Of a stretch of DNA of 43,380 nucleotides, positions 9,023 to 17,231 are shown one piece after another. Origin of the DNA: Streptomyces carpinensis (GTDB lineage: Bacteria > Actinomycetota > Actinomycetes > Streptomycetales > Streptomycetaceae); NCBI RefSeq assembly GCF_002154505.1, contig NZ_MUBM01000186.1:1-43380 (forward strand). Direction: 5' to 3'. Numbering within the stretch: the first letter of the stretch is position 1; the number at the start of each line of letters is the position of its first letter. The notes beneath the pieces are model-generated. The model had not been told where the DNA came from and did no database searches. It saw nothing but the letters and a program-made list of their open reading frames with translations. A program made the translations under genes and the position numbers.

Positions 9023-9502
9023 TCACTGACTTCCCGGGCTTGGCATAAAGCCTGATCGGACGAGGAGAGGAAGGACGTGGTTCCGTACCGCTGGAGCGAG
9101 CATTGGTGCGTGCTCGTCGCTGCGGTTGATCCATCGCAGGTCAGCCAACTCGGCGGCTGGCCGAGGGATCTGGTCGATCTCGGCCCTGAAAACCGTCATA
9201 TGCATCGGCACGCCTTCGATCGCGGCGACATCCTCGACGTCGCCCAACAGGGTGAGACTGGTGGGAGTCACACCGAGCTCTTCATCGAGTTCACGGATGA
9301 GTGTCTCCTCGGCGCTCTCCCCCGCTTCGGGTTTGCCACCAGGCAGATAGAAGATCTCTGGAGCGACCTTCTTACTGACCACGAGCAGCCGCCCCTGCTC
9401 TACGATTGCCGCTGCCACCACGGTGATCGTCGACTGCTGACCACCGTTGGTGTCCACCACGTCACATCTTTCATGCAGCACGCGCGCAATTCTGTCAGAC
9501 AT
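9023..9502 (-). CDS. Nudix hydrolase
   Basis: Protein of 159 residues with a perfect Nudix box at residues 56-78: G, five residues, E62, seven residues, then RELDEELGV. It hydrolyses a nucleoside diphosphate linked to another moiety; the substrate is unknown. It is the last gene of the cox-like operon, 36 bases after coxE, so a house-cleaning or cofactor-repair role for that enzyme is possible (inference). The start ATG at 9502 has only a weak binding site. The gene ends beside the IS110 right end, but the C-terminus looks of normal length. Confidence 0.85.
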   Translation of the reverse strand: MSDRIARVLHERCDVVDTNGGQQSTITVVAAAIVEQGRLLVVSKKVAPEIFYLPGGKPEAGESAEETLIRELDEELGVTPTSLTLLGDVEDVAAIEGVPMHMTVFRAEIDQIPRPAAELADLRWINRSDEHAPMLAPAVRNHVLPLLVRSGFMPSPGSQ

Positions 9503-9538
9503 GGATCGGCCGGACAGGGCCTGAAGGACCGAGGAAAG

Positions 9539-10615
9539 TCATCGTGGGCCAAGCGCCCTGGCCAATCCCTCGACCAGGCTGGCGAGGTTGTGCCCACTGG
9601 AGAAGACATCGATGTGGGGCAGTGCGGCCTGCATTCCGCGTACGAGCGGCTCGTACGCCGGGTCCTCATTGAGGGGGTTGAGCCACACCACTCGGTGGGC
9701 GAGGCGGGACAGCCGCAGCATCTGCTGTCCGAGCAGCTCCGGGTCACCGAACTCGAGCCCGTCCGAGCAGACGACCACCCACGCCCCTCGGGCGAGACCG
9801 CCGTGGCCGTATCCGTCGAGGAAGCGCTTGAGGGACTCGCCGATACGCGTGCCACCGTCCCAGTCGACGACTTCCTCGGCGGCCCGTCGCAGCGCTTCAT
9901 CCGGCGTGCCCTGCGCCAGCTCGCGCGTCACGCGCGTGAGCCGGGTACCGAAGCAGAACACCTCCCATCCCCGCTGCGCTCGCACTCCGGCGTGGGCGAA
10001 GAAGAGCAGTGCGCGCGAGTAGGCCGCCATCGAACCGGAGACATCGAGGAGGAGGACGACCCTGCGGGGGCGGAGCCTGCGCACACGCCACGCACGGCGT
10101 ACCGGCTCCGCTCCGGTACGGAAGGAGGCCCGCAGAGTGCGCTGGAAGTCGGGTGACCCCTTGCGGGCGGCCCGGTACCGCCGGGAACGCCGGGTGGCCA
10201 CCGGCAGGCGCGCGCCGACCGCGAACAACGCGTGGAGCTCGTCCTCGGTGCAGTCGGCGAAGGACTTCTTTCGCAGCAGCTCGACGTGGCTGGCCATGGC
10301 CACCTGTTGGTCGGCGTCCTCATCGGACGGGTCGGCCAGCCCCGCGGTGTGCGCGGTCCGCATGACGGCTGGAGCGTCCCGCTGCGGTTCGGGCATGGAC
10401 ATGGACTCGTGGCCGCTGAAGAAGGCCCGGAAGACGCGGTCATAGACAGCGATTTCTTCCCGATCGCTGACCAGCGTGGCCCGGCCTGCCCAGTAGAGCT
10501 CTCCGAGTTCGGCCGCAGCGCGGCAGAAGTCGATGATCTGGCCGGTGCCCACGGCCAAGCCCTCCGCACGCAACACCCTGCAGAAACGGGTGGCGAGCTC
10601 TACCGGGTCACTCAC
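9539..10615 (-). CDS. coxE: CoxE-like von Willebrand factor A protein
   Basis: Protein of 358 residues of the VWA_CoxE family. The C-terminal VWA domain starts at about 186 (RVVLLLDVSGSMAAYS) and keeps the MIDAS metal motif DVSGS at 191-195, with Thr in DWDGGTRIGES and Asp in VVVCSDGLEFGDPEL. CoxE acts with the AAA+ ATPase CoxD in maturing the Mo site of CO dehydrogenase-type enzymes. Its GTG start overlaps the coxD stop by 8 bases, so the two are translationally coupled. Cytosolic. Confidence 0.88.
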   Translation of the reverse strand: MSDPVELATRFCRVLRAEGLAVGTGQIIDFCRAAAELGELYWAGRATLVSDREEIAVYDRVFRAFFSGHESMSMPEPQRDAPAVMRTAHTAGLADPSDEDADQQVAMASHVELLRKKSFADCTEDELHALFAVGARLPVATRRSRRYRAARKGSPDFQRTLRASFRTGAEPVRRAWRVRRLRPRRVVLLLDVSGSMAAYSRALLFFAHAGVRAQRGWEVFCFGTRLTRVTRELAQGTPDEALRRAAEEVVDWDGGTRIGESLKRFLDGYGHGGLARGAWVVVCSDGLEFGDPELLGQQMLRLSRLAHRVVWLNPLNEDPAYEPLVRGMQAALPHIDVFSSGHNLASLVEGLARALGPR

Positions 10616-11516
10616 TGAGGAGCTCGTGAAGTCGCGGTTCGACCAGGCGCATGTCGTCCTGGTTCTTGATGGCCCAGCCGAGCGTCAGGCGACCCTCTTC
10701 ACTGGTGACGGCCTCAGCTCCGAGCAGCGCAAGCGCATTGGCCCAGTCGATCGCTTCCGCGCTGCCCGGCCGCTTGATCAGGTCGAGCTCGCGCAGGCGC
10801 GAGATGGCGGTGACGACGGAGCGAGCAAGTGGCTCCGACACGTTCGGGGCCCGCAGCCGCACGATCTCCGCCTCCCGCTCGAGCTCCGGGAACTCGATCC
10901 ACTGGTACATGCACCGCCGTTTGAGCGCGTCGTGCAGTTCCCTGGTGCGGTTGGAAGTGAGGATCACCGCGGGCGGTGACACCGCCCGGATCGTGCCCAG
11001 TTCGGGAACGGTCACGGTGAAGTCGGAGAGCACCTCCAGCAGGAAGGCCTCGAACTCGTCGTCGGCCCGATCGATTTCGTCGATCAACAGTACGACCCGC
11101 TTCTCGGCCCGAATGGCCTGGAGCAACGGTCTGGCGAGCAGGAAGTCCGGGCCGTACAGCTGCCGTACCCGGTCCGCGGCATCGACCTCGCCGTCCTGCA
11201 GGGCGCGGGCGAACAACAACTGACGTCCGTAGTCCCACTCATAGAGCGCCTGAGAGGCGTCGATGCCCTCGTAGCACTGCAGGCGGATGAGCTCGGTATC
11301 GAGGACACCGGCGAGTGTCTTGGCGATTTCAGTCTTACCGACCCCGGCCTCCCCCTCGAGCAACAGTGGCCGGCCCATCTTGAGGGAGAGCAGGATCGCG
11401 GTAGCCAAGCCACGCCCCGCCAGGTAGTTGCGTCCGCGCAGGACCTCCTGCACTTCGTCGACGGTGTCGAACGGAATACCGGACGGCCCGCCGCCCTGGT
11501 GCTGCTCGATGCTCAT
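10608..11516 (-). CDS. coxD: CoxD-like MoxR-family AAA+ ATPase
   Basis: AAA+ ATPase of 302 residues with Walker A GEAGVGKT (55-62), Walker B LLIDEID (143-149), sensor-1 ILTSNRTRELHDALKRRC and a MoxR-type C-terminal lid. In the CO dehydrogenase system CoxD is a chaperone-like ATPase needed to complete the Mo active site, working with VWA proteins. It lies between the large-subunit gene and coxE. ATG at 11516 is chosen because GGAGG lies about 8 bases upstream; a frame upstream to 11594 has no such site. Confidence 0.88.
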   Translation of the reverse strand: MSIEQHQGGGPSGIPFDTVDEVQEVLRGRNYLAGRGLATAILLSLKMGRPLLLEGEAGVGKTEIAKTLAGVLDTELIRLQCYEGIDASQALYEWDYGRQLLFARALQDGEVDAADRVRQLYGPDFLLARPLLQAIRAEKRVVLLIDEIDRADDEFEAFLLEVLSDFTVTVPELGTIRAVSPPAVILTSNRTRELHDALKRRCMYQWIEFPELEREAEIVRLRAPNVSEPLARSVVTAISRLRELDLIKRPGSAEAIDWANALALLGAEAVTSEEGRLTLGWAIKNQDDMRLVEPRLHELLSE

Positions 11517-11622
11517 CGCTGCCCCTCCGGCTGATGCCGGGGTTGCCGTGACCTCGGCCTCGGCAACCCCGGCACCGACTTTGCTCGAATGCAATTGCTG
11601 TGCAACTCGCCGCGTTCTCCGG

Positions 11623-14025
11623 CTAACCGATCTTGCCCATCAGCCGCAGCACGTAGTCGGGCGTGATCGGCAGCTTCTCGATGCGGGCTCCGAACGGGGC
11701 GAGAGCGTCCGCCACCGCATTGGCCAGGGCGGCGGGAGCGGCGATCTGGCCGCCTTCGCCCATACCCTTGATACCGCCCACGGTGAAGGGAGACGGCGTC
11801 TCGATGCTGATCACCTCGATCGGCGGGACATCGGAGAAGGTGGGCACCAGGTAGTCCATGTAGGTCGTGGTGAGCGGCTGGCCCTCGTCGCTGTAGATCA
11901 GGTGCTCGAGCATCGCGCCGCCGAGTCCCTGGACGATGGCCCCGTGCACCTGCGCTTCCACGATCATGGGGTTGATCACCATGCCGCAGTCCTCGACCGC
12001 GACGATGCGGTCCAGGGTGACCACGCCGGTGTCGGCGTCCACCTCGCACAGCGCCACGACGCAGCCGTTGGCGTAGTTGGCCGGCGGGTCATAGAACCGG
12101 GTGGCCGACAGCAACGGTTCGCTGTTGCGCACCTCGGAGTCCCAGTGCGCGGCGTAGGCCACATCGGCCAGGGTCTTGAACCGCGACGGGGTGCCCGCGA
12201 CGGAGACCTTCCCGTCCTCGATCACCAGGTCCTCCGGGCTGGCCTCGAGCATCTTCCCGGCCACCTGCAGGATCTGCTCGCGGACGTCCGCGGCGGCCCT
12301 GGCCACGGTGGCACCGCCGATGACCGCGCTGCGGCTGGCGTAGGTGCCGAGGCCGTACGGCGTGTTCGAGGTGTCGCCGTGCAGGAGCACGACGTCCTTG
12401 ATGTCCACCCCGAGGCCGTCGGCGGCGATCTGGGCGAGCGAGGTCTCGTGTCCCTGGCCGTGGCTGGACACGCTGACCGCGACGGTCACCTTGCCCGACG
12501 GATCGACGGTGACGGTGGCGTTGTCGTGCGACGGGAGCGGCGTTCCGGCCTGGGCCGAGGATTCGCTGCCCCACGCGGTCTGCTCCACATAGGAGCTGAT
12601 GCCCAGACCGATGTAGCGGCCCTGCTGGCGCAGTTCCTCCTGCCTCTGGCGGAACGCCTGGTAGTCCACGGCCTCAAGGGCCTTGTCGAGAGACTCCAGG
12701 TAGCTGCCGCTGTCGTAGACCTGACCGGTGCACGAGAGGTACGGCAGCTCGTCGGAGCGCAGCATGTTGCGGCGGCGGAACTCCGCCGGGTCGATGCCGA
12801 GGCCGCGCGCGGCCTCGTCGAAGAGGAGCTCCCGCGCGGTGTTCGCGGCGGTCCAGCCCACTCCGCGGTACGCCGCGACGGGGCTCTTGTTGGTCAGGAA
12901 GGCGCCGACCTCCTCCCGGTAGTTCTCGATCCGGTAGGGGCCGGGCAGCGCCTTCGCGGCCAGTGCCGGCTCGATCAGCGCGCTCTCGGTGTTGAAGGAG
13001 TAGCCGCCGCCGTCACCGACGAACTCTCCGCGGACACCGAGTATCTTGCCGTCGTTGGTGACGGCGACCTCGAGATTGATAGACTGCTGCTTGGAGTGCG
13101 TGGCCGCGATGAGGTGCTCGTGCCGGTCCTCGATCCACTTGACCGGACGCCCGAGCTGGGTCGCGATGAACGGAATGGCGATCTCTTCGGGGACCGTGCA
13201 CATCTTCATGCCGAACCCGCCGCCGACCTCAGGTGCGATCACCCGGACCTTGTTCTCGGGCAGACCGAGCTGGCCGGCGATCACCGAGCGCAGGAAGTGC
13301 GGCATCTGGGTCGACGACCAGACGGTGAGCTGCTGGTCGGCCCGGTCGTAGTCGGCCAGCACACCCCTGGTCTCCATGGGCGCCGCCATGTAGCGGTTGT
13401 GCTCGAACGGGGTGCTGAACACGCGGTCGGCCTTGGCGAACGCCTCGTCGACCTCGCCGTGCGTGATCGCCTCACGGTAGATCTCGTTCGTGCCGAGTTC
13501 CTCGAACAGCAGCGCGGCGTCCGACGCACCGGAGGCCGCCACATTCGGCACCGGCGGCAGCTCCTCGTATTCGACGACGGAGCTGAGCAGCTCAGCCGCG
13601 TCTTCCGCCGCGTAGCGGTCCGCTGCGAGGACGATCGCCACCGCGTCGCCGACGAACCGGACCTTGCCGATGGCGATGACCGGCTGGGGAGTCCTCAGGA
13701 GGTTGTCGAGCGCGACGTGGTCGATCAGCGGCGGCACATCGCGCAGGTCCTCGCCCGTGAAGGCGAACACGGTCTTGCCGAGCCCTGGCAGCACGGACTT
13801 GTCGATGGAGACGATGCGGGCGTGCGGGTGGGGGGAGCGGACGTACACGGCGTGCAGCATCCGGGGCAGTTCGAGGTCCGCCACGTAGCGGGCCGCGCCC
13901 GTCAGATACCGCGGGTCCTCAAGACGCCTGGCCGGCTTTCCGATCCACTTCCCCTTACGGATCGCGCGGTTGTCGCTTCCCCATTTTCGGATCGCCTGTT
14001 CCCTGAGGTCCAACGTTTCAGACAT
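11623..14025 (-). CDS. Molybdenum hydroxylase large subunit (form-II CoxL-like)
   Basis: Mo-cofactor subunit of 800 residues of the xanthine dehydrogenase/CO dehydrogenase family. GGGFGMK (about 268-274) contacts the cofactor, the active-site loop is AYRGVGW (385-391), and the base-catalyst glutamate is Glu757 in KGMGEGGQ. True form-I CO dehydrogenase has a Cys-containing loop (AYxCSFR) that binds Cu. This protein has none, so it hydroxylates or oxidises some other substrate, or is a form-II enzyme of unclear role. It forms a heterohexamer with the FeS and FAD subunits encoded just upstream. ATG has GAGGAAG upstream. Substrate not predictable. Confidence 0.9.
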   Translation of the reverse strand: MSETLDLREQAIRKWGSDNRAIRKGKWIGKPARRLEDPRYLTGAARYVADLELPRMLHAVYVRSPHPHARIVSIDKSVLPGLGKTVFAFTGEDLRDVPPLIDHVALDNLLRTPQPVIAIGKVRFVGDAVAIVLAADRYAAEDAAELLSSVVEYEELPPVPNVAASGASDAALLFEELGTNEIYREAITHGEVDEAFAKADRVFSTPFEHNRYMAAPMETRGVLADYDRADQQLTVWSSTQMPHFLRSVIAGQLGLPENKVRVIAPEVGGGFGMKMCTVPEEIAIPFIATQLGRPVKWIEDRHEHLIAATHSKQQSINLEVAVTNDGKILGVRGEFVGDGGGYSFNTESALIEPALAAKALPGPYRIENYREEVGAFLTNKSPVAAYRGVGWTAANTARELLFDEAARGLGIDPAEFRRRNMLRSDELPYLSCTGQVYDSGSYLESLDKALEAVDYQAFRQRQEELRQQGRYIGLGISSYVEQTAWGSESSAQAGTPLPSHDNATVTVDPSGKVTVAVSVSSHGQGHETSLAQIAADGLGVDIKDVVLLHGDTSNTPYGLGTYASRSAVIGGATVARAAADVREQILQVAGKMLEASPEDLVIEDGKVSVAGTPSRFKTLADVAYAAHWDSEVRNSEPLLSATRFYDPPANYANGCVVALCEVDADTGVVTLDRIVAVEDCGMVINPMIVEAQVHGAIVQGLGGAMLEHLIYSDEGQPLTTTYMDYLVPTFSDVPPIEVISIETPSPFTVGGIKGMGEGGQIAAPAALANAVADALAPFGARIEKLPITPDYVLRLMGKIG

Positions 14026-14106
14026 GTGAGCTCTTCCTCTCGCCGGAAGGTGTTGCCGTCGCCCTGCTCTGCACCGGGGGAATTACGGCCATGAAAACCG
14101 GACTTC

Positions 14107-14586
14107 CTACTTCGCCGCCTTCGCGGCTGCCGCGGTCGACTTGATGATGTTCTGGTAGCCGGTGCACCGGCAGAGGTTTCCGTTCATCCCCTCGCAGATC
14201 TGCTCCCGAGTGGGCTCCGGGTTCTCGGCGAGGAAGGCGTGCGCGGTCATCAGCATCCCGGGCGTGCAGTATCCGCACTGCAGGCCATGGTTTTCCGCGA
14301 AAGCCTTCTGGATGTGGTCGAGTTCGCCGTCCGAGGCGAGTCCCTCGACGGTGGTGATTTCTGGTCCCTGGGCCTGGACGGCGAACATCAGGCAGGCCCG
14401 GATGGCACGGCCGTCGACCAGGACGGTGCACGCCCCGCAGACGCCGTGTTCGCAACCGAGTTTGGTGCCGGTGAGGCCGAGATCGTCACGGAGAACGTCA
14501 GCAAGTGTCTTCCGCGGCTCGACCAGCAGCTGGTGCGGAATTCCGTTGACATTCAGCTCCACGATTTGCTTCGAGCTCATTGCCAT
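14107..14586 (-). CDS. Molybdenum hydroxylase 2Fe-2S small subunit (CoxS-like)
   Basis: Electron-transfer subunit of 159 residues with both [2Fe-2S] clusters: the plant-ferredoxin type (Cys45, 50, 53, 65 in GCEHGVCGACTVL and after) and the helical C-terminal type (Cys104, 107 in CGYCTPG and Cys139, 141 in CRCTGYQ). It carries electrons from the Mo site to FAD. ATG at 14586 has AAGGAG 7 bases upstream. Middle gene of the M-S-L set, 61 bases after the FAD-subunit gene and 81 before the large-subunit gene. Confidence 0.92.
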   Translation of the reverse strand: MAMSSKQIVELNVNGIPHQLLVEPRKTLADVLRDDLGLTGTKLGCEHGVCGACTVLVDGRAIRACLMFAVQAQGPEITTVEGLASDGELDHIQKAFAENHGLQCGYCTPGMLMTAHAFLAENPEPTREQICEGMNGNLCRCTGYQNIIKSTAAAAKAAK

Positions 14587-14647
14587 GGTGCTTCTCCTTC
14601 GCCTTGGTCGGACATCGCGAGCGGGCTGTGCGCCGTGCCCGAGGTGG

Positions 14648-15529
14648 TCACGCGGGAGATCCCGCTCGTTCGAGTGACCGGGTGACGGCCCGCCGCGTCA
14701 GCAGTCCCGCGACGTGGCGCCGGTAGTCCGCGCTGGCGTGGATGTCGTCGGTCGGCCGCACCGCGGCCGAGGCTTCGATCGCCGCACGTTCGAGGAGGTC
14801 ACCGCCGATGTCACTGGCCTTCGCGCCAGTGATCAACTGCTCGGCGGCGGTCATCCGAAGCGGGGTGGCACCCCCGCCGAAAATGGTGATCCGCGCCCTG
14901 CTCACGGTGTCACCCTCGAGCGAGACGAGGGCCACCACGCCGAGGATGGCGAAGTCGCCATGGCGCCGGGCGACCTCCTCGAAGTACCACCCGGTCCGCC
15001 CGCTCGGAATGTCGAACTTCACCTGAGTGACAATCTCGTTGGGTTCGAGCGCGGTGGTGAGGTAGGACTCGAAGAAGTCGTCCGAGCCGATGGTGCGGGT
15101 TCCCGCGGCACTGTGGGCGGTCACCTCACCGCCGACGGTCAGGAAAACCGCCGGCATTTCGGCGGCGGGATCCGCGTGGCAGATGCTCCCGACGACCGTG
15201 CCGCGGTTGCGGATTTGCGAGTGGCCGACATGGGAAAGAGCCTCCCGCACCACGGGTAGCACCGAGTGGAGCTGGTCGGAGCGCTCCACGACGTACTGTC
15301 GTGTCCCCGCACCGATCGCCACATGATCCGGTTGGACACGGATGTGGTCCAGACTCTCGATGGAGTTGATATCCACGAGGTTGTCAGGAGCGGCCAGCCG
15401 GAGATTCAGCACGGGAACAAGGCTCTGGCCTCCAGCCAGCACCTTCGAGCCGTCCGGGTCGGAATCGAGGATGCCGACTGCCTCATCGATCGTTCGGCAG
15501 GCGTGGTACTTGAACGGAGGTGGCTTCAT
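14648..15529 (-). CDS. Molybdenum hydroxylase FAD subunit (CoxM-like)
   Basis: FAD-binding medium subunit of 293 residues. Family motifs are present: AGGQSLVPVLNLRL near residue 32 (pyrophosphate binding), RNRGTVVGSICHADPAAEMP near 108-127 (the second FAD motif, with VGSI where GGNL is usual), and the C-terminal CO_deh_flav_C domain. It passes electrons from the FeS clusters to the acceptor. First gene of operon 1, with GGGAG about 11 bases before the ATG. Confidence 0.9.
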   Translation of the reverse strand: MKPPPFKYHACRTIDEAVGILDSDPDGSKVLAGGQSLVPVLNLRLAAPDNLVDINSIESLDHIRVQPDHVAIGAGTRQYVVERSDQLHSVLPVVREALSHVGHSQIRNRGTVVGSICHADPAAEMPAVFLTVGGEVTAHSAAGTRTIGSDDFFESYLTTALEPNEIVTQVKFDIPSGRTGWYFEEVARRHGDFAILGVVALVSLEGDTVSRARITIFGGGATPLRMTAAEQLITGAKASDIGGDLLERAAIEASAAVRPTDDIHASADYRRHVAGLLTRRAVTRSLERAGSPA

Positions 15530-15696
15530 GGGTGGTGGTCTCCCAGGTTGCGAGCGCTCGGATTCGGAAGCTTTCAGGCGAGCTCACTTACATCACTCGA
15601 CAGGGGCCCGCCGCACCGGATTGAGCTGATGACCTGCGAGATTAGTGGCCCGGCGACATTGCATCTTTAGGCGTTCAGCCGAAGCTGGGAAGGCCA

Positions 15697-15715
15697 CTTG
15701 TCTGATCTGCACAAG
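15697..15715. promoter_or_regulatory. Inverted repeat upstream of operon 1
   Basis: CTTGT (15697-15701) and ACAAG (15711-15715) form a 5-bp inverted repeat with a 9-base spacer, about 170 bases upstream of the FAD-subunit start. Its right half, TGCACAAG, recurs exactly at 34769-34776 in the other large promoter region. Possible shared operator; weak on its own. I see no convincing -35/-10 pair in 15530-15825. Confidence 0.3.
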
Positions 15716-15765
15716 GCGTTCCCCCTGCCGGTCATGAGCGACGTCACTACGCAAGGCACGTTGCA

Positions 15766-15797
15766 AAGTCCCCCGAACGGTGCACTCGGGGGTCTTT
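15766..15797. terminator. Bidirectional intrinsic terminator after operon 2
   Basis: Stem CCCCCGA (15770-15776) and TCGGGGG (15786-15792) with loop ACGGTGCAC, extended by AAAG and CTTT beyond one T-T mismatch. It lies 29 bases past the stop of the operon 2 FeS subunit and should keep operon 2 transcripts from entering operon 1. Confidence 0.65.
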
Positions 15798-15825
15798 GGG
15801 TGTGTTTGCTGCGGTTTGCCCTTAG

Positions 15826-16314
15826 TTATCCAGTCGTGCCGGCCCGGTCCTGCAGCTGTTCAGCTGCCCGCAGTACGGCCCGGACGATCTTCTGGTAGCC
15901 CGTGCAGCGGCACAGGTTTCCGCCCAGTGCCAGCCGGACCTCGTCCTCGTCGCACGACGGGTTGGCGTCCAACAGGGCCTTGGCGGACATCACGATGCCC
16001 GGTGTGCAGAAGCCGCACTGCACACCGCCCTCCTCCAGCAGCGCCTGCTGGATCGAGTGCGGGCAGGAGGGCTCCGACACACCTTCGATGGTCGTGATCT
16101 CCCGCCCGTCGGTCTGCAGGGCGAGATAGGAGCAGGAGTTCACCGGCCGCCCGTCCACGAGCACCATGCATGCGCCGCACTCGGAGTCGTCGCACCCCTC
16201 CTTCGGCCCGGTCAGGCCGATATCCTCCCGCAACACGTTCAGCAGCGATCGGTGCGGCTCGACGTCCACGGACGTTTCGACGCCGTTGACCCTCACATTC
16301 AGCGGATACTTCAT
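15826..16314 (-). CDS. Molybdenum hydroxylase 2Fe-2S small subunit (operon 2)
   Basis: Small subunit of 162 residues with both cluster motifs: Cys41, 46, 49, 61 (GCDDSECGACMVL and after) and Cys100, 103, 135, 137 (CGFCTPG, CRCTGYQ). Last gene of operon 2; the ATG overlaps the stop of the FAD-subunit gene as ATGA, so it is translationally coupled. An upstream extension in the same frame is only a shadow of the FAD-subunit gene. The terminator at 15766-15797 follows. Confidence 0.92.
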   Translation of the reverse strand: MKYPLNVRVNGVETSVDVEPHRSLLNVLREDIGLTGPKEGCDDSECGACMVLVDGRPVNSCSYLALQTDGREITTIEGVSEPSCPHSIQQALLEEGGVQCGFCTPGIVMSAKALLDANPSCDEDEVRLALGGNLCRCTGYQKIVRAVLRAAEQLQDRAGTTG

Positions 16315-17231
16315 CCTGTACTCCCGGCGGTGACCGTGGGCAGATTGCGGTTGGCAGGGACGGCGATGTCGGTGCCCGCGGCGCGCGCGGCGGCAACCGC
16401 CAGCGCCCGGCTCACGACGACCGAGATCATCGCCCGGCGGTACCGGGCGCTCGCCCGCACGTCGGTGATGGGCTGTACGGCCCCGGTCGCGAGTGCCGCC
16501 GCGTCGCGGAAGGAGGCGCCGTCCGGCCGGAGTCCGCGCAAGAGGTCTTCGGCCTCGCGTGCCCGCACGCACGTGGGTGCTGCCGCGCTCAGTGCGACAC
16601 GGCAGTCGGCCACCCGGCCGTCGTCCCCGAGTGTGACCAGCGCGGCGGCGCCGACGACCGCGATCTCCATCGCGCGCCGGTGTTCCAGACGGACATACGC
16701 ACTCCCCGTCGCGGGGGGCAGATCCGGCAGGCGCACGGAGGTGAGCAGTTCGTCGGGCTCTGCCGTGGTGCGGCCGGCTCCGGCCAGCAGATCCGCGACC
16801 GGCACGGTGCGAGTCCCGCGAAGGCTCAGCAGTTCGACGTCGGCCTCGAAGACGAGGAGCGGGGCACCGGTGTCCATGGCGGGCGAGGCGTTCATCAGGT
16901 TGCCGCCCAGTGTGCCGTTGGCTCTGGTGGCAGGTGAGCCGACCAGGGCGGACGCGTCGGCCAGCGCGGACCAATGGGAGCCGATCAGAGGTGATCGTTC
17001 GATCCACGCGTGCGACGTCAGGGCTCCCAGGCGCACACCGTCTTCGTTCTCCACCAGGGAAGCCAGGTCGGTCGCGCCGTGGATGGCGATCAGCACCTCG
17101 GGCATCCGGTGTTTGCCGCCTCTGGCGGCAACGACCAGGTCGGTGCCTCCCGCGACCACGCGCGCGCCCCCGTGCTCAGCCAGCAGCGCGGCGGCCTCCG
17201 CCGCGGTGGTGGGCGCGAAATAGCGGCTCAT
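16311..17231 (-). CDS. Molybdenum hydroxylase FAD subunit (operon 2)
   Basis: FAD-binding subunit of 306 residues: VVAGGTDLVVAARGG near the N-terminus and RANGTLGGNLMNASPAMDT in the middle are the two FAD motifs, followed by the flavoprotein C-domain. The ATG at 17231 overlaps the large-subunit stop as ATGA and has AAGGAG upstream; a frame extending to 17267 lacks both supports. Electron path: Mo site, FeS subunit, this FAD, then an unknown acceptor. Confidence 0.9.
   Translation of the reverse strand: MSRYFAPTTAAEAAALLAEHGGARVVAGGTDLVVAARGGKHRMPEVLIAIHGATDLASLVENEDGVRLGALTSHAWIERSPLIGSHWSALADASALVGSPATRANGTLGGNLMNASPAMDTGAPLLVFEADVELLSLRGTRTVPVADLLAGAGRTTAEPDELLTSVRLPDLPPATGSAYVRLEHRRAMEIAVVGAAALVTLGDDGRVADCRVALSAAAPTCVRAREAEDLLRGLRPDGASFRDAAALATGAVQPITDVRASARYRRAMISVVVSRALAVAAARAAGTDIAVPANRNLPTVTAGSTG

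Noticed and set aside
11428..14094. An 888-codon open frame on the plus strand opposite the operon 1 large subunit
   Set aside because: It is the antisense shadow of a GC-rich gene. It has no domain, and the minus strand encodes an unmistakable molybdenum-hydroxylase subunit.
11623..15529. True aerobic CO dehydrogenase (form I)
   Set aside because: The large-subunit active loop is AYRGVGW, without the cysteine motif that binds copper. Only the operon layout and accessory genes resemble form I.
15530..15825. A small plus-strand gene (frame starting at 15698)
   Set aside because: No ribosome site, no recognisable protein, and it runs across a terminator hairpin into the 3' end of the FeS-subunit gene on the other strand.
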